Part shown: positions 40,823 to 51,286 of the stretch, in pieces | Layout of the letters: each line of letters opens with the position of its first letter | Numbering within the stretch: position 1 is the stretch's first letter | NCBI GenBank assembly: GCA_026417135.1 | Contig: JAOADV010000003.1 | Span: 152,288-216,287 of the forward strand | Length of the DNA: 64,000 bases | Source: Ignavibacteria bacterium | GTDB lineage: Bacteria; Bacteroidota; Ignavibacteria; Kapaibacteriales; UBA2268 | Direction of reading: 5' to 3' | Program-made: the position numbers and the translations under genes | The notes under the pieces: model-generated | Databases searched by the model: none | Seen by the model: only the letters and a program-made list of their open reading frames with translations | What the model was told of the DNA's origin: nothing

Positions 40823-42085
40823 TTATTTTGAATTTATTTGTTGTTTCTTTTTCGTCTTGAGAGATTTCGAATAATTGATTAAACCTAAACTTATCCACTT
40901 AGCAATTGCTTCCCTATTCGATTTTTCGATGAATCGAAATTGATTTGCTCGATTTTGAATATTACCAAGTTCAATGTAAACGGTCGGGGGCAAAGAATTT
41001 CGAAGCATAAATAAATTTCTTGTTTCAATTTTCCCTTTATAGCCACGTCCTGGCTGATATTTCTCATATTGACGTTCAAATGTCTTAAAAAGCTCTTCTG
41101 TAATTCTTTTGCTTTCCAAATCGTTTTCTTGATAATAAAAAAAGACATCAACTTTTTCTTCTTCCGAACGAGAGTCCAAGTGTATATTTATCGAAATATG
41201 GCGCCTTTTGCTCTTTTTGGTTTCATTGTTATATAAATCATTGACAATATTTACACATTCTTGGAGACGCTCCCTTTGATTTAGTGGAATGGGCACGCCA
41301 CCCCAATAAATTTCGCGTTCGCTTGGCTGGAGAAACTTATCGTCCCGAATTCCATCGAGTGTATCAATAGTTATCATAAACACTTTTGCCCCGTTTTGCT
41401 CTAAAATTCGTGAAAGCCGAAGCGTAATATCGTATGCATACTCATCCTCGTGCAATTCATAACCATCGAAATAACCTATTGCTCCGGGGTCTGGTCCGCC
41501 GTGTCCACTAACCAAATAGAATACAAAATTATCCAAAGCTTTGCCCTTCTTTCGAGGAGGCTTATAATTTTCTCCATAATAGGGTTCTCTCAACTTGTCG
41601 CGCTTCTCTTGTTTTTTTTGTTTACTTTCATTATCAAGTTTTCGAAATTCCTTCGTTTTGGTTGTTTCAAAGAAATTAGAAAAATCAATAAGGTTACAAG
41701 GGAGCCACAACAATGTTCTTTCTTTTTTTAATCCCTTATTCTCCATTAATTGATTATAAACAAAAATTCTCTCTTTCAAACTGGCAATATTTTCATCTTT
41801 CAATTTTTGTAGAATTGTATTGAAACCCTCTTCGGGAACAATTACAATAGGAAGTTTGTATTTTACATTGGCAAGAAGGAATAAATTTTCGGAAATCAAA
41901 CCTTTGTTTATTTTCTTAAACTCGGTTATAACTAAATTATTTACTGGTAGTTCATATTTTTTTAATATCTTTTCGAGTTTATCTCCTTTTTTCGCGTTGA
42001 ACCTTACAAAGCGAACCGAAAGGTTAGAATGAGAAAAAATGTAAAAAGGTACAAGCAGAAAAATCAGAAATAAAAGATATTTCAT
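40823..42085 (-). CDS. N-acetylmuramoyl-L-alanine amidase (Amidase_3-type)
   Basis: LVSGHGGPDPGAIGYFDGYELHEDEYAYDITLRLSRILEQNGAKVFMI; HISINIHLDSR; YIELGNIQNRANQ; signal peptide. Confidence 0.8.
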   Translation of the reverse strand: MKYLLFLIFLLVPFYIFSHSNLSVRFVRFNAKKGDKLEKILKKYELPVNNLVITEFKKINKGLISENLFLLANVKYKLPIVIVPEEGFNTILQKLKDENIASLKERIFVYNQLMENKGLKKERTLLWLPCNLIDFSNFFETTKTKEFRKLDNESKQKKQEKRDKLREPYYGENYKPPRKKGKALDNFVFYLVSGHGGPDPGAIGYFDGYELHEDEYAYDITLRLSRILEQNGAKVFMITIDTLDGIRDDKFLQPSEREIYWGGVPIPLNQRERLQECVNIVNDLYNNETKKSKRRHISINIHLDSRSEEEKVDVFFYYQENDLESKRITEELFKTFERQYEKYQPGRGYKGKIETRNLFMLRNSLPPTVYIELGNIQNRANQFRFIEKSNREAIAKWISLGLINYSKSLKTKKKQQINSK

Positions 42086-44727
42086 CGACCTTCGCGTATT
42101 TCCCTTTGAAGTTCTTCGAGAATTTGTAAAGCACGAATTGGTGTGATATTGTCCAAATCTAATTTAGCAATTTTTTCTCTAATATCTGAATCCGAAAAAT
42201 CGAATATTGCTAATTGTCTTGGTGCGAACTCTTTTTCAATTGCTTTAACTTTCTTAGGATTCGGCTTGTTTATTTTTATTAATTCTTTTTGATTCGTGGT
42301 TCCAGACTCCAAAAGTGTTAATATTTCCTTAGCTCTCGAAACAACCTTTTTAGGGACCCCAGCCATTTCCGCAACATAAATTCCAAAAGAGTGGTCGCTA
42401 TTGCCTCTTTTCACTTTGTGTGTAAAAATGACTTTATCGCCTTCTTCGTAAACTTCAACATAGTAATTTTCTATGAAATCATATTTTGATTCCAATTCAT
42501 TCAACTCGTGGAAATGGGTTGCAAATAATGTTTTTGCTCCAATATTATTATGAATATATTCAGTTATAGCCCAAGCAATTGAAATTCCATCGAAAGTTGC
42601 AGTTCCCCTGCCTACTTCATCGAGCAAAATAAGGCTCTTTTTCGTCGCATTATTTAAAATATTAGCAGCCTCCTGCATTTCAACCAAAAATGTGCTTTCG
42701 CCAGAACTGATGTAGTCTTGTGCCCCAACTCTTGTGAAGATTCTATCGACTAACCCAACCTTAGCATAATCAGCGGGCACAAAGGAGCCAATTTGCGATA
42801 AAAGTACGATAAGAGCAACTTGCCTTAAATAACAAGACTTGCCACTCATATTAGGACCGGTTATTATATGAATTCTTGAGTCACCGGTCATTAAAGTATC
42901 GTTAGGTGTGTATTTCTCACCAATAGGTAAATTTCTCTCGACTACTGGATGGCGTCCGTTCCGAATTTCTAAATCATAGCCGCTATGTAGTTGTGGTTTA
43001 CAATAATTATACTTTTTTGCAATGTAGGCGAGATTAGTATAACAATCTAATTCTGCAATATTTCGGGCAGTAACTTGCAAATCGTTAGCATACTCCGAAA
43101 TCTTTCTCAAAATTGTTTCATACAAAACTTTTTCCTTCCTATCAAGCTCAATTTGTAAGTTGACGATCTTCGATTCAAGTTCTCTAAGTTTCTGAGTTGT
43201 GTAGCGTTCAGCATTTGTTAATGTTTGTTTTCTTTCGAAATAATCGGGTACCTTTTCGCTATGAACTTTTGTAACTTCGATGTAATAACCAAAAACATTG
43301 TTGAAACCAATTTTTAAAGTTGGGATTTGCGATTTCTTCCTCTCTTCATCTTGATATGCACTAATCAAGCTTTTCCAATTCTGAGCAAACTCCAGAAGTT
43401 TATCGAATTCCTCGTCGAAGCCTTTTCGAATTACGTTTCCTTCGCCTACGTTGTTACCAGCATCTTCTCTGATGGCTTGAACAACGAGAGAAGTAATTTG
43501 TGGGAAATCGAGCAAATTTTTCGAAAGGTCAAGGATTAATTCCACATTATTTTTAGCTAAATTCTCCTTGATTTTTTTAACATTTTCCAAAGTATTTTTA
43601 AGAGCCAGCAATTCGCGTGGTGTTGCTTTAAAACTGCATACCTTCGAAACTAATCGCTCCAAATCGGATAAGTTTCGAAGATGTTCTCTAATTTTTTTTG
43701 TGAAATCAATATTTTGATAAAAAAAATCAACGATTGCTTGCCTTGAATTTATTCTTTCAAGCTCAAGTAATGGTTGATTGAACCATCTTTTCAAAAGCCT
43801 GGCACCCATCGGGGTCAGGGTATCGTCGAAAATAGAAAACAAAGATGCTTCGTCGCCCTTTTCAGATATTGGAAATAGTTCCAAATTTCTTCGGGTAGCA
43901 GCATCGAGAAGCATAAACTCGTTTGGGTTATAATGCCTTAGGCTACGAATCTGATTCAAGTAGATACTTTGTGTTTCTTTAATATAGTAAAGTAATGCAC
44001 CAGCAGCTGTTATCCCTAAATGATATGACTCAATACCAAAACCCTTCAATGTAATTGTCTTAAACTGCCCAAGCAAAGCTTCTTTTGCAAAAGTATAATC
44101 AAATATCCAATGTTCCAATTTGTTTATTACTGGCTTGCTTGGAATTTTATTCAACAATTCTTCGATAAGATTCTTTTGACTTTTTGAAACCACAATTTCT
44201 TTGATTTGATATACTTCCAAAAATTCCCTCGCACGCTCGAAACTCATTTCCGACACATAGAACTCCCCAGTCGAAACATCACAAAAAGCAACGCCAAGAA
44301 CAGTCGAGATGAAATCATTTTGGCTACGAAAGAAAACAGAACAAATGTAGTTATTTCGTTTCTCGCTAAGCAACCTATCGTATAAGGTAACTCCGGGAGT
44401 AACAATTTCGACGACTTCTCGCCGAACTATCCCTTTTGCTTTTTTTGGGTCTTCAACTTGTTCGCAAACTGCAACGCGATACCCAGCATTTACAAGTTTA
44501 GGCAAATAATTATCCAATTGATGAAATGGAAACCCAGCAAGCGGGACTTCGCCAGCAGCTCCATTATTTCTTTTAGTTAAAACAATATTACAAACTCGAG
44601 AAGTAATCTCAGCATCGTCGAAAAAAGTCTCGTAAAAGTCGCCAATCCTATACAATAAAATATAATCTGGATATTTGCCCTTTATTTGCAAGTATTGCCT
44701 AATTAAAGGGGTATTTATTTCTTTCAT
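42082..44727 (-). CDS. mutS: DNA mismatch repair protein MutS
   Basis: PLIRQYLQIKGKYPDYILLYRIGDFYETFFDDAEITS; GPNMSGKSCYLRQVALIVLLSQIGSFVPA; DEVGRGTATFDGISIAWAI. Confidence 0.97.
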   Translation of the reverse strand: MKEINTPLIRQYLQIKGKYPDYILLYRIGDFYETFFDDAEITSRVCNIVLTKRNNGAAGEVPLAGFPFHQLDNYLPKLVNAGYRVAVCEQVEDPKKAKGIVRREVVEIVTPGVTLYDRLLSEKRNNYICSVFFRSQNDFISTVLGVAFCDVSTGEFYVSEMSFERAREFLEVYQIKEIVVSKSQKNLIEELLNKIPSKPVINKLEHWIFDYTFAKEALLGQFKTITLKGFGIESYHLGITAAGALLYYIKETQSIYLNQIRSLRHYNPNEFMLLDAATRRNLELFPISEKGDEASLFSIFDDTLTPMGARLLKRWFNQPLLELERINSRQAIVDFFYQNIDFTKKIREHLRNLSDLERLVSKVCSFKATPRELLALKNTLENVKKIKENLAKNNVELILDLSKNLLDFPQITSLVVQAIREDAGNNVGEGNVIRKGFDEEFDKLLEFAQNWKSLISAYQDEERKKSQIPTLKIGFNNVFGYYIEVTKVHSEKVPDYFERKQTLTNAERYTTQKLRELESKIVNLQIELDRKEKVLYETILRKISEYANDLQVTARNIAELDCYTNLAYIAKKYNYCKPQLHSGYDLEIRNGRHPVVERNLPIGEKYTPNDTLMTGDSRIHIITGPNMSGKSCYLRQVALIVLLSQIGSFVPADYAKVGLVDRIFTRVGAQDYISSGESTFLVEMQEAANILNNATKKSLILLDEVGRGTATFDGISIAWAITEYIHNNIGAKTLFATHFHELNELESKYDFIENYYVEVYEEGDKVIFTHKVKRGNSDHSFGIYVAEMAGVPKKVVSRAKEILTLLESGTTNQKELIKINKPNPKKVKAIEKEFAPRQLAIFDFSDSDIREKIAKLDLDNITPIRALQILEELQREIREGR

Positions 44728-44810
44728 TTACTTTTTCTAAAATGTTAATGCTAATCTACTACATTTTCAAGAATTAATTATTAACTTTTAAATAACCCTA
44801 AGCAGAACTA

Positions 44811-44841
44811 TTTGAAACAAATAAAAGTTTTATTAAATTTG
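44811..44841 (+). promoter_or_regulatory. Bacteroidota-type promoter TTTG-N19-TAAATTTG upstream of rpmB
   Basis: TTTG at 44811-44814, 19-nt spacer, TAAATTTG at 44834-44841; about 20 nt before rpmB ATG. Confidence 0.7.
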
Positions 44842-44859
44842 TAGTTTTTTGAGGTCGAA

Positions 44860-45087
44860 ATGTCGAGAATTTGTAAAATCACAGGTAAAAAGCCTTTAAT
44901 TGGAAATAGCGTTTCGCACGCTGGAAATAGAACTAAACGGCGTTATTTGCCAAATCTCCAATGGAAAAAGTTTTGGATACCAGAAGAGAAACGTTGGATT
45001 AGATTGAGACTCTCTGCAAGAGCAATAAAAACTATCGACAAAAAAGGAATTAGCTCTGTATTGAAAAGTGCTAAAATTTTGACCTAA
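44860..45087 (+). CDS. rpmB: 50S ribosomal protein L28
   Basis: [33 protein letters not shown]. Confidence 0.95.
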   Translation: MSRICKITGKKPLIGNSVSHAGNRTKRRYLPNLQWKKFWIPEEKRWIRLRLSARAIKTIDKKGISSVLKSAKILT

Positions 45088-45201
45088 TTCAAAATAGTAA
45101 GTTGCTAAATCGATAGAAACTTTTTACTACAACTAAAATTTTCTTGTTTTAAAAACTTTTCATAATTTTCTCTATTAAATTTTTATCTATTTAAATTTTT
45201 A

Positions 45202-46881
45202 ATGTTAAAATTAAATTACATACACTTTTACATTTTACTCGTATTAATTATCTTTTCGGCTTGCAGTACTTCCAAAATCCAACAAGAATCAACCCCCGAC
45301 TATTCTCAGATGTCTTTATTCGAGCTTTATCTCCAAGCAAACCAGTTAGATTCAAACACAATCAGATACATCAAAAACAATTACCTTTTAGACCTAATCA
45401 TCAATGCATCAAAAAATGAACAATTGGGGTTATACCACCAAGCAATTGTGGACCTTTTGGATGCTTTAAGATTCGACTCTTCCAAGGTTATCCTATATAG
45501 CCTCGCAAAAAATCTATATATGCTTGAAAAGTATACCCTTGCTTTCGATTATGCCTTTAAATCTTATTTAAAAGATACTAACTTTTTACCGACCATTGAG
45601 TTACTTGCATATCTACTTAGAAGTCGAAATCAACCCGAGTTAGCATTGTATTTTTCAACTAGATTAATACATATCAAAAAAGATAAACTGACCGAAGAAG
45701 ATTTAAATCTTCATCTATCTTTGCTCGACAAAGTCGATACATCATACTCTTCTTCAATTAATTTTCTGAGGTCCTTCAGCCAGAAATCACTTAGTAGCTT
45801 TACAGACCTAAACTTACTCTTATATTACGTTTTAGTTGGAGATACAATAAATCAATTCAATTATTGCAATAAAATAATCAGAAATACAAAAAATTATAAT
45901 GAACTTTCCAATACATTTTGGACGTATTATTTCGAACTAATAAAGTCCAGATACTCATTTGAAGAATTTTGCGAACAATTGAGAAAAATTGGAAAAGAGT
46001 TAACCTTCGAAAATGCTCTATTTCTATCCTATAGTTTGTTTCAATCTTTCAAACAGCAAGACGAAAATAACTTCCAATTGCTCCAGCAATACTCTAATTG
46101 TTTAGAAAATTTCCTCGAAGATAATTACAAAAAATTTTACTTACTCCGAGAAATTGCACTTACAAACAAAGATACAGCTAAAGCAGAAGAATATACCCAA
46201 AAAATTTTAAGTGGCAACAACATAGATTTTGATATACTTTCCAATATTACATACTATCAATTCATATCTGGGAAAAAGAAAGAAGCGATAGATAATTTGA
46301 GAAAGTTCGAGTTTGCTTTCGATACGAACACCAATTACTACAATTTATTAGCTGAACTTTATCTAAATGATAATCAATTCGATTTAGCACGAGAAACTTT
46401 AGAAAAATGCATAGCATTAGACTCTGCGAACATCGATGCACATATCAATTTAGGTTGGTTATATTACGAAATAGAAGAACACACACTTTCCGACCTTCAT
46501 TATGCAAAAGCTCTTATGTTAGACCCAGAAAACCCATTAATTCTGAACAATTGGGCATATTCATATATTCAAAGAGATACAAATCTCAAAGAAGCTCGGG
46601 AAATGATTGAAAAAGCTTTGGAATATCGAAGCGAAAACCCAAACTTCCTCGATACTTATGGTTGGCTTTTTTATAAACTCAAAGATTACGAAAAAGCTAA
46701 GAAATTTATCGAAAAGTCAATACAATTGGATTCTTCCAGACCAGAGCCTTTCTTACATTTAAGTTTGATTTACGAAGCTATGGGAGATACAGAGAATGCA
46801 AAAAAGTTTTTCGACAAGGCACTCCAAATTGACCCTAATAACAAAGAAGTTAGAAAAGAAATTGAAAATAAAACAAAATAG
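45202..46881 (+). CDS. TPR-repeat lipoprotein
   Basis: Lipobox-like LIIFSAC at the N-terminus; multiple C-terminal TPR motifs (AHINLGWLYYEIEEHTLSDLHYAKALMLDPENP, PFLHLSLIYEAMGDTENAKKFFDKALQIDPNNKE). Confidence 0.8.
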   Translation: MLKLNYIHFYILLVLIIFSACSTSKIQQESTPDYSQMSLFELYLQANQLDSNTIRYIKNNYLLDLIINASKNEQLGLYHQAIVDLLDALRFDSSKVILYSLAKNLYMLEKYTLAFDYAFKSYLKDTNFLPTIELLAYLLRSRNQPELALYFSTRLIHIKKDKLTEEDLNLHLSLLDKVDTSYSSSINFLRSFSQKSLSSFTDLNLLLYYVLVGDTINQFNYCNKIIRNTKNYNELSNTFWTYYFELIKSRYSFEEFCEQLRKIGKELTFENALFLSYSLFQSFKQQDENNFQLLQQYSNCLENFLEDNYKKFYLLREIALTNKDTAKAEEYTQKILSGNNIDFDILSNITYYQFISGKKKEAIDNLRKFEFAFDTNTNYYNLLAELYLNDNQFDLARETLEKCIALDSANIDAHINLGWLYYEIEEHTLSDLHYAKALMLDPENPLILNNWAYSYIQRDTNLKEAREMIEKALEYRSENPNFLDTYGWLFYKLKDYEKAKKFIEKSIQLDSSRPEPFLHLSLIYEAMGDTENAKKFFDKALQIDPNNKEVRKEIENKTK

Positions 46882-46889
46882 GCGATACA

Positions 46890-47744
46890 ATGCTTGTTAT
46901 TGTAGGTTTAATAATAGTAATTATCTCGATTATCGGGGGATTGGTCGTTGCTGGTGGTAATCCGCTGGCTTTGATAGTTCCCGCCGAATACATTATTATC
47001 GGAGGCTCAGCCCTAGGCTCTCTTCTAATTGCAAATCCACTTCCCACACTAAAGCGAATAATTTCTGGGGCAATCGGAACAATTAAAGGTCCAAAAGTTA
47101 ACAAAACAGCATACATAGAACTGCTTCAACTTTTATATGAACTATTTCAATTCGCAAAGCGAGAAGGTTTGATTGCAATCGAATCGCATATCGAGAACCC
47201 AGACCAAAGTTCTATCTTTTCAAAGTATCCAACTTTTCTTGCAAACCAACACGCAAAAGAATTCCTAACAGATACTCTAAAAGTTGTTTTGAGTGGAGGT
47301 GTTCCAGCACACGACCTCGAAGAATTAATGGATATAGATATTGAAAACACAATGGAAGAAGAATTGGTCCCAGCCCACTCTCTCCAAACACTTGCCGAAG
47401 CATTTCCCGGGCTTGGAATTGTCGCAGCAGTAATGGGAATCATCGTAACTATGGCTTCTGTCAACGAAGGTGCCGAAGCTGTTGGCCATCACGTCGCTGC
47501 TGCACTTGTAGGAACATTCCTTGGCGTCCTTATGTGCTATGGTATCATTGGTCCGACTGCTTCTCTGATGAATAAGATTGTTCAAAAAGAAATTAAATAC
47601 TTGCAAACAATAAAAGCTGCTTTGTTGGCTTTTGCAAAAGGAGCACCCGCTTCGGTTGCTATCGAATATGGCCGGAGGTCTATCGACCCCGAAAACAGAC
47701 CAACTTTCCAAGAAACAGAACAAGCCATAAAGCAAGCAAGATAA
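46890..47744 (+). CDS. motA: Flagellar motor stator protein MotA
   Basis: Four TM segments; FPGLGIVAAVMGIIVTMASV...VGHHVAAALVGTFLGVLMCYGIIGP. Confidence 0.93.
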   Translation: MLVIVGLIIVIISIIGGLVVAGGNPLALIVPAEYIIIGGSALGSLLIANPLPTLKRIISGAIGTIKGPKVNKTAYIELLQLLYELFQFAKREGLIAIESHIENPDQSSIFSKYPTFLANQHAKEFLTDTLKVVLSGGVPAHDLEELMDIDIENTMEEELVPAHSLQTLAEAFPGLGIVAAVMGIIVTMASVNEGAEAVGHHVAAALVGTFLGVLMCYGIIGPTASLMNKIVQKEIKYLQTIKAALLAFAKGAPASVAIEYGRRSIDPENRPTFQETEQAIKQAR

Positions 47745-47772
47745 ATTGAAACTAATTTAATTTAAAAATAAA

Positions 47773-48696
47773 ATGACTGAGGAAGAAAAAAAACATAAAG
47801 AAGAACCGATAATAATCAAGAAAAAAAAGGGGCATACTGCTCACGCTCCACATGGTGGCTCTTGGAAAGTTGCTTATGCCGATTTCGTAACTGCAATGAT
47901 GGCCTTTTTCATTGTTATGTGGATATTGGGTCAAAGTGAGCAAATCCGTCAAATGGTTTCCTCATATTTCAAGGACCCCGGTGCCTTCAATTTTTTGACC
48001 GGTAAAAGAACAGTCCCAGTAAAAATCGACATTTTCGAAAATCCAGAATCTGGTAAGGGAAAGGAAAAAGAAAAGCATCAATTTTACTTTTTCTTGCCCC
48101 CCGAACAACAAGACACACTTGCCGAAAAAGTTACAGAAAAATTAAAAAGGCAAGCAATAGAAGATAGTCTTAAAGCTATCGAAAGAGTGAAAAACATCTC
48201 CGAGGAAATTAAGTCAATTTTGTCTGAATCTTCGAAAACAAACACAAAACTCGAAAAACTTGTAAATTCACTCCAATTTGAATTTACAAAAGAAGGTCTT
48301 CGTATTGAATTGATTGAAGGCCAAGAATCTGTATTCTTCGAAATTGGAAGTGCCAAACTAAAACCCGAAGCTAAAGAAATTCTTAGCTTGCTCGCCGTAG
48401 AAATTGGTAAACTACCCAACCTGGTTGAAATCGAAGGGCATACAGATAGTCGACAATATGCTAAACAATCCGGTTATGGCAATTGGGAACTTTCTGCCGA
48501 TAGAGCTAATGCGGCTCGGAGAGTAATGGAAGAAAACGGGCTGTGGCAAGGGCAGGTCCTTAAAGTTACTGGATTTGCGGACAAAAACTTAAAAATACCA
48601 GAAAATCCATTTGACTTTAAAAATCGCCGTACATCTATTTTAGTCAAAAACATTAGTACCGAAGATATTCTTCGCAATTATTCTAAAAGAGAATAA
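47773..48696 (+). CDS. motB: Flagellar motor stator protein MotB
   Basis: GGSWKVAYADFVTAMMAFFIVMWIL (TM with conserved Asp), OmpA-like EIEGHTDSRQY...NWELSADRANAARRVM. Confidence 0.95.
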   Translation: MTEEEKKHKEEPIIIKKKKGHTAHAPHGGSWKVAYADFVTAMMAFFIVMWILGQSEQIRQMVSSYFKDPGAFNFLTGKRTVPVKIDIFENPESGKGKEKEKHQFYFFLPPEQQDTLAEKVTEKLKRQAIEDSLKAIERVKNISEEIKSILSESSKTNTKLEKLVNSLQFEFTKEGLRIELIEGQESVFFEIGSAKLKPEAKEILSLLAVEIGKLPNLVEIEGHTDSRQYAKQSGYGNWELSADRANAARRVMEENGLWQGQVLKVTGFADKNLKIPENPFDFKNRRTSILVKNISTEDILRNYSKRE

Positions 48697-48697
48697 T

Positions 48698-49897
48698 ATG
48701 GGAACGGATAACTTAACCTTTTTAATTGCAGATAATGACAAATCAAATGTTTCAACGATTCGGGCAATTTTAGCAAGGTTTTTCCCAAATTCTTCGATTC
48801 TCTTTTCTTTCGATGGAACAAATGCTTTGAACACTTTGCAAAAGCAAAGCGTTGACCTTTTAATTGCAGATTACAATCTACCACAGATTAATGGATTAGA
48901 ACTTTGTCAAAAAATTCGTTCAGAAAGCCAATTTAAAAACATTTATTATATTCTAACTGCTAACTACATTGAAAGAAACTTATTAGAAAATTATTTACAA
49001 AATTATCTCGATGACTTCGTTGAAAAACCGATTGAATACTCCAACTTCTTTCCAAGAATACGTGCCGCGGCACGGATTGTGAAACTTCGAAATACAACTG
49101 CGAAGGATAGAAAACTAATAAACGATTTAGCAAAAGCTCTCGAAACCCAAATACAAGATACAAAACAGCTTGCTATTCGCTTCATCAATCTTAGAATGCC
49201 CTCTGTGGCTGAACTGTTAAAAAATGTGGCTCGCGCCTCGGTTTGGGTCGCTAAATTGAGCAAAAACTTTGATGATGACGAGATTTCAGAAATAGAATTT
49301 GCTTCTTACCTTGCTTACGTAGGTAAATTATCTTTGCCAGATAGCCTCTTAGAAACCCCAGTATTGACAGATGGTGCTCCAACAAACGAACTAATGTGTC
49401 AAGTCCCAATAAAGGCAAAGGAACTTATTGATAACATTGGTAGTTTCGATAAAATCCCGAAAATCTTATACCATATTTTCGAAAATTTTGACGGCAGCGG
49501 AATACCCAAAAAACTTCAGGCTTGGCAAATACCACCTCAATCAAGAATTATCCGAGTCGCTTTGGATTTCGAAGAATTACGTTTCTTTAAAAAGATGAAA
49601 GCTGACGACGCTCTTGAAAAAATCAAACAAAATTCTCGTAGATTATACGACCCCAAAGTTGTTTTATTTTTTGAACATTTCCTGCTTGAATTTCGTGAAT
49701 TGGAATCGAGTGTCAACGAGAAGCCTATACCTCTTCAAGACCTAAAAGCAGGTTTAATCGTTTCAAGAGACGTTTACACATATTCTGGCATAAAACTTGT
49801 CCCAGCTGGTTCCGTTTTGACTGAAAAGTCGATCCAACTGCTCATTTCCCACAACACAACCGATTCAATTTTGGGAAATGTTTGGGTTCAAACTTAG
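48698..49897 (+). CDS. Response regulator with degenerate HD-GYP-like output domain
   Basis: N-terminal receiver (LLIADYNLPQINGLELCQKIR; Lys in VEKPIEY); C-terminal HD-GYP-like scaffold lacking catalytic residues (YLAYVGKLSLPDSLL, ENFDGSGIP). Confidence 0.7.
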   Translation: MGTDNLTFLIADNDKSNVSTIRAILARFFPNSSILFSFDGTNALNTLQKQSVDLLIADYNLPQINGLELCQKIRSESQFKNIYYILTANYIERNLLENYLQNYLDDFVEKPIEYSNFFPRIRAAARIVKLRNTTAKDRKLINDLAKALETQIQDTKQLAIRFINLRMPSVAELLKNVARASVWVAKLSKNFDDDEISEIEFASYLAYVGKLSLPDSLLETPVLTDGAPTNELMCQVPIKAKELIDNIGSFDKIPKILYHIFENFDGSGIPKKLQAWQIPPQSRIIRVALDFEELRFFKKMKADDALEKIKQNSRRLYDPKVVLFFEHFLLEFRELESSVNEKPIPLQDLKAGLIVSRDVYTYSGIKLVPAGSVLTEKSIQLLISHNTTDSILGNVWVQT

Positions 49898-50270
49898 ACC
49901 AAAACTTACCTAAGTAATAGATTAAACTTATGTATGTTGAGTCTTTTTTGCATTTTTTATAATATCCTATCTATACAAAACCGCCCTCAATCGGACATCA
50001 CTAAAACCAAAATTAATACTGAAGGGAATAAATTAATTCAAATACTTGCGGCATGGCAAACAAAGAATTTTTCAAATGAACCTCTTAGCATAATTTTAAT
50101 AAAAGAATAAAATAACCAAAACAATTTCGTAAAAACTTAATACAAACTCCGAAACCTAAGCATTCAAGATTAAAGTATTAATACCAAAAGTTTACATTTC
50201 CAATTTATTGAATTTGCCAATGAAGAATTTTTTTTATTTTTGTTTTTGTTTCATTAAAGTTCAACACAAT

Positions 50271-51257
50271 ATGGACCTAACAACACACTATATGGGTTTT
50301 CGATTATCCAACCCAATAATCATTGGGAGTTGTGGTTACACATATTCTTTAAAAGACATTCAAACATTAGTTGAAAATGGTGCTTCTGCAATTGTATTAA
50401 AATCAATATTCGAAGAAGAAATTGTCTGGGAAATGGAAAGCCATATGGCTCAAATGCAAAGACCAATGCCACTATACCCAGAAATTTACGATTATTTCGA
50501 TGCATCAACCTTAGAAGACAGTGTTACAAAGTATTTAAATTTAATTTCATTGACAAAAAAGTCTATCGAAGTTCCAATAATAGCGTCGATAAATTGTGTA
50601 AGTATCAAAGAATGGATACCTTTTTCCAAGAGAATCGAATCTGCCGGAGCAGATGCTCTCGAATTGAATATCTTCACTATGCCTTCGGATTTAAATAGAA
50701 CTTGTGAGGACAATGAAAAAATCTATTTCGAAATTATTCAATCTGTTCTCAGTGAAGTTTCCATCCCAGTTGCTGTAAAATTAAGCTACTATTTTTCCAA
50801 TCTGGCATCGATTGTTAAAAGAATTTCTGAAACTGGAGTCAAAGGTATAGTTCTTTTCAATCGTTTCTTCGAGCCAGATTTCGATTTGGATTCGCTGATT
50901 GTTGTGCCAACCAATGTGTTGAGCTCGCCAAGCGATATTGGCAAAACATTACGCTGGATATCGATACTCAGCGAACGCGTGAAATGCGACCTATGTGCCT
51001 CAACTGGTATTCACGATGGTAAAGGCGTAATTAAACAAATTCTTGCTGGGGCAAAAGCTGTTCAAATTGCATCTGTCATTTATCGTAAAGGGCCAAAAGT
51101 CGTTGCAGAAATGCTTTCGGAGATTAAGCAATGGATGGAAGAAAAAGAATTTCATTCACTCGATGATTTTCGTGGTCGATTAAGCCAGTCGAGAAGCTTA
51201 AATCCTGCTGTTTACGAGCGAGCTCAATTTATGCGCTACTTCAGCGAAAAGTTCTGA
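50271..51257 (+). CDS. Dihydroorotate dehydrogenase-like protein
   Basis: MDLTTHYMGFRLSNPIIIGSCGYTYSLKDIQTLVENGASAIVLKSIFEEEI; TIM-barrel FMN-binding-like ending. Confidence 0.8.
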   Translation: MDLTTHYMGFRLSNPIIIGSCGYTYSLKDIQTLVENGASAIVLKSIFEEEIVWEMESHMAQMQRPMPLYPEIYDYFDASTLEDSVTKYLNLISLTKKSIEVPIIASINCVSIKEWIPFSKRIESAGADALELNIFTMPSDLNRTCEDNEKIYFEIIQSVLSEVSIPVAVKLSYYFSNLASIVKRISETGVKGIVLFNRFFEPDFDLDSLIVVPTNVLSSPSDIGKTLRWISILSERVKCDLCASTGIHDGKGVIKQILAGAKAVQIASVIYRKGPKVVAEMLSEIKQWMEEKEFHSLDDFRGRLSQSRSLNPAVYERAQFMRYFSEKF

Positions 51258-51286
51258 GTTACCATCAACTCTTTTATCAACATAAT

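Noticed and set aside
49934-50110. 58-aa ORF (MLSLFCIFYNILSIQNRPQSD...SIILIKE) in the gap between the response regulator and the DHODH-like gene
   Set aside because: Short, AT-rich, no clear ribosome-binding site or family; chance ORFs of this size are expected.
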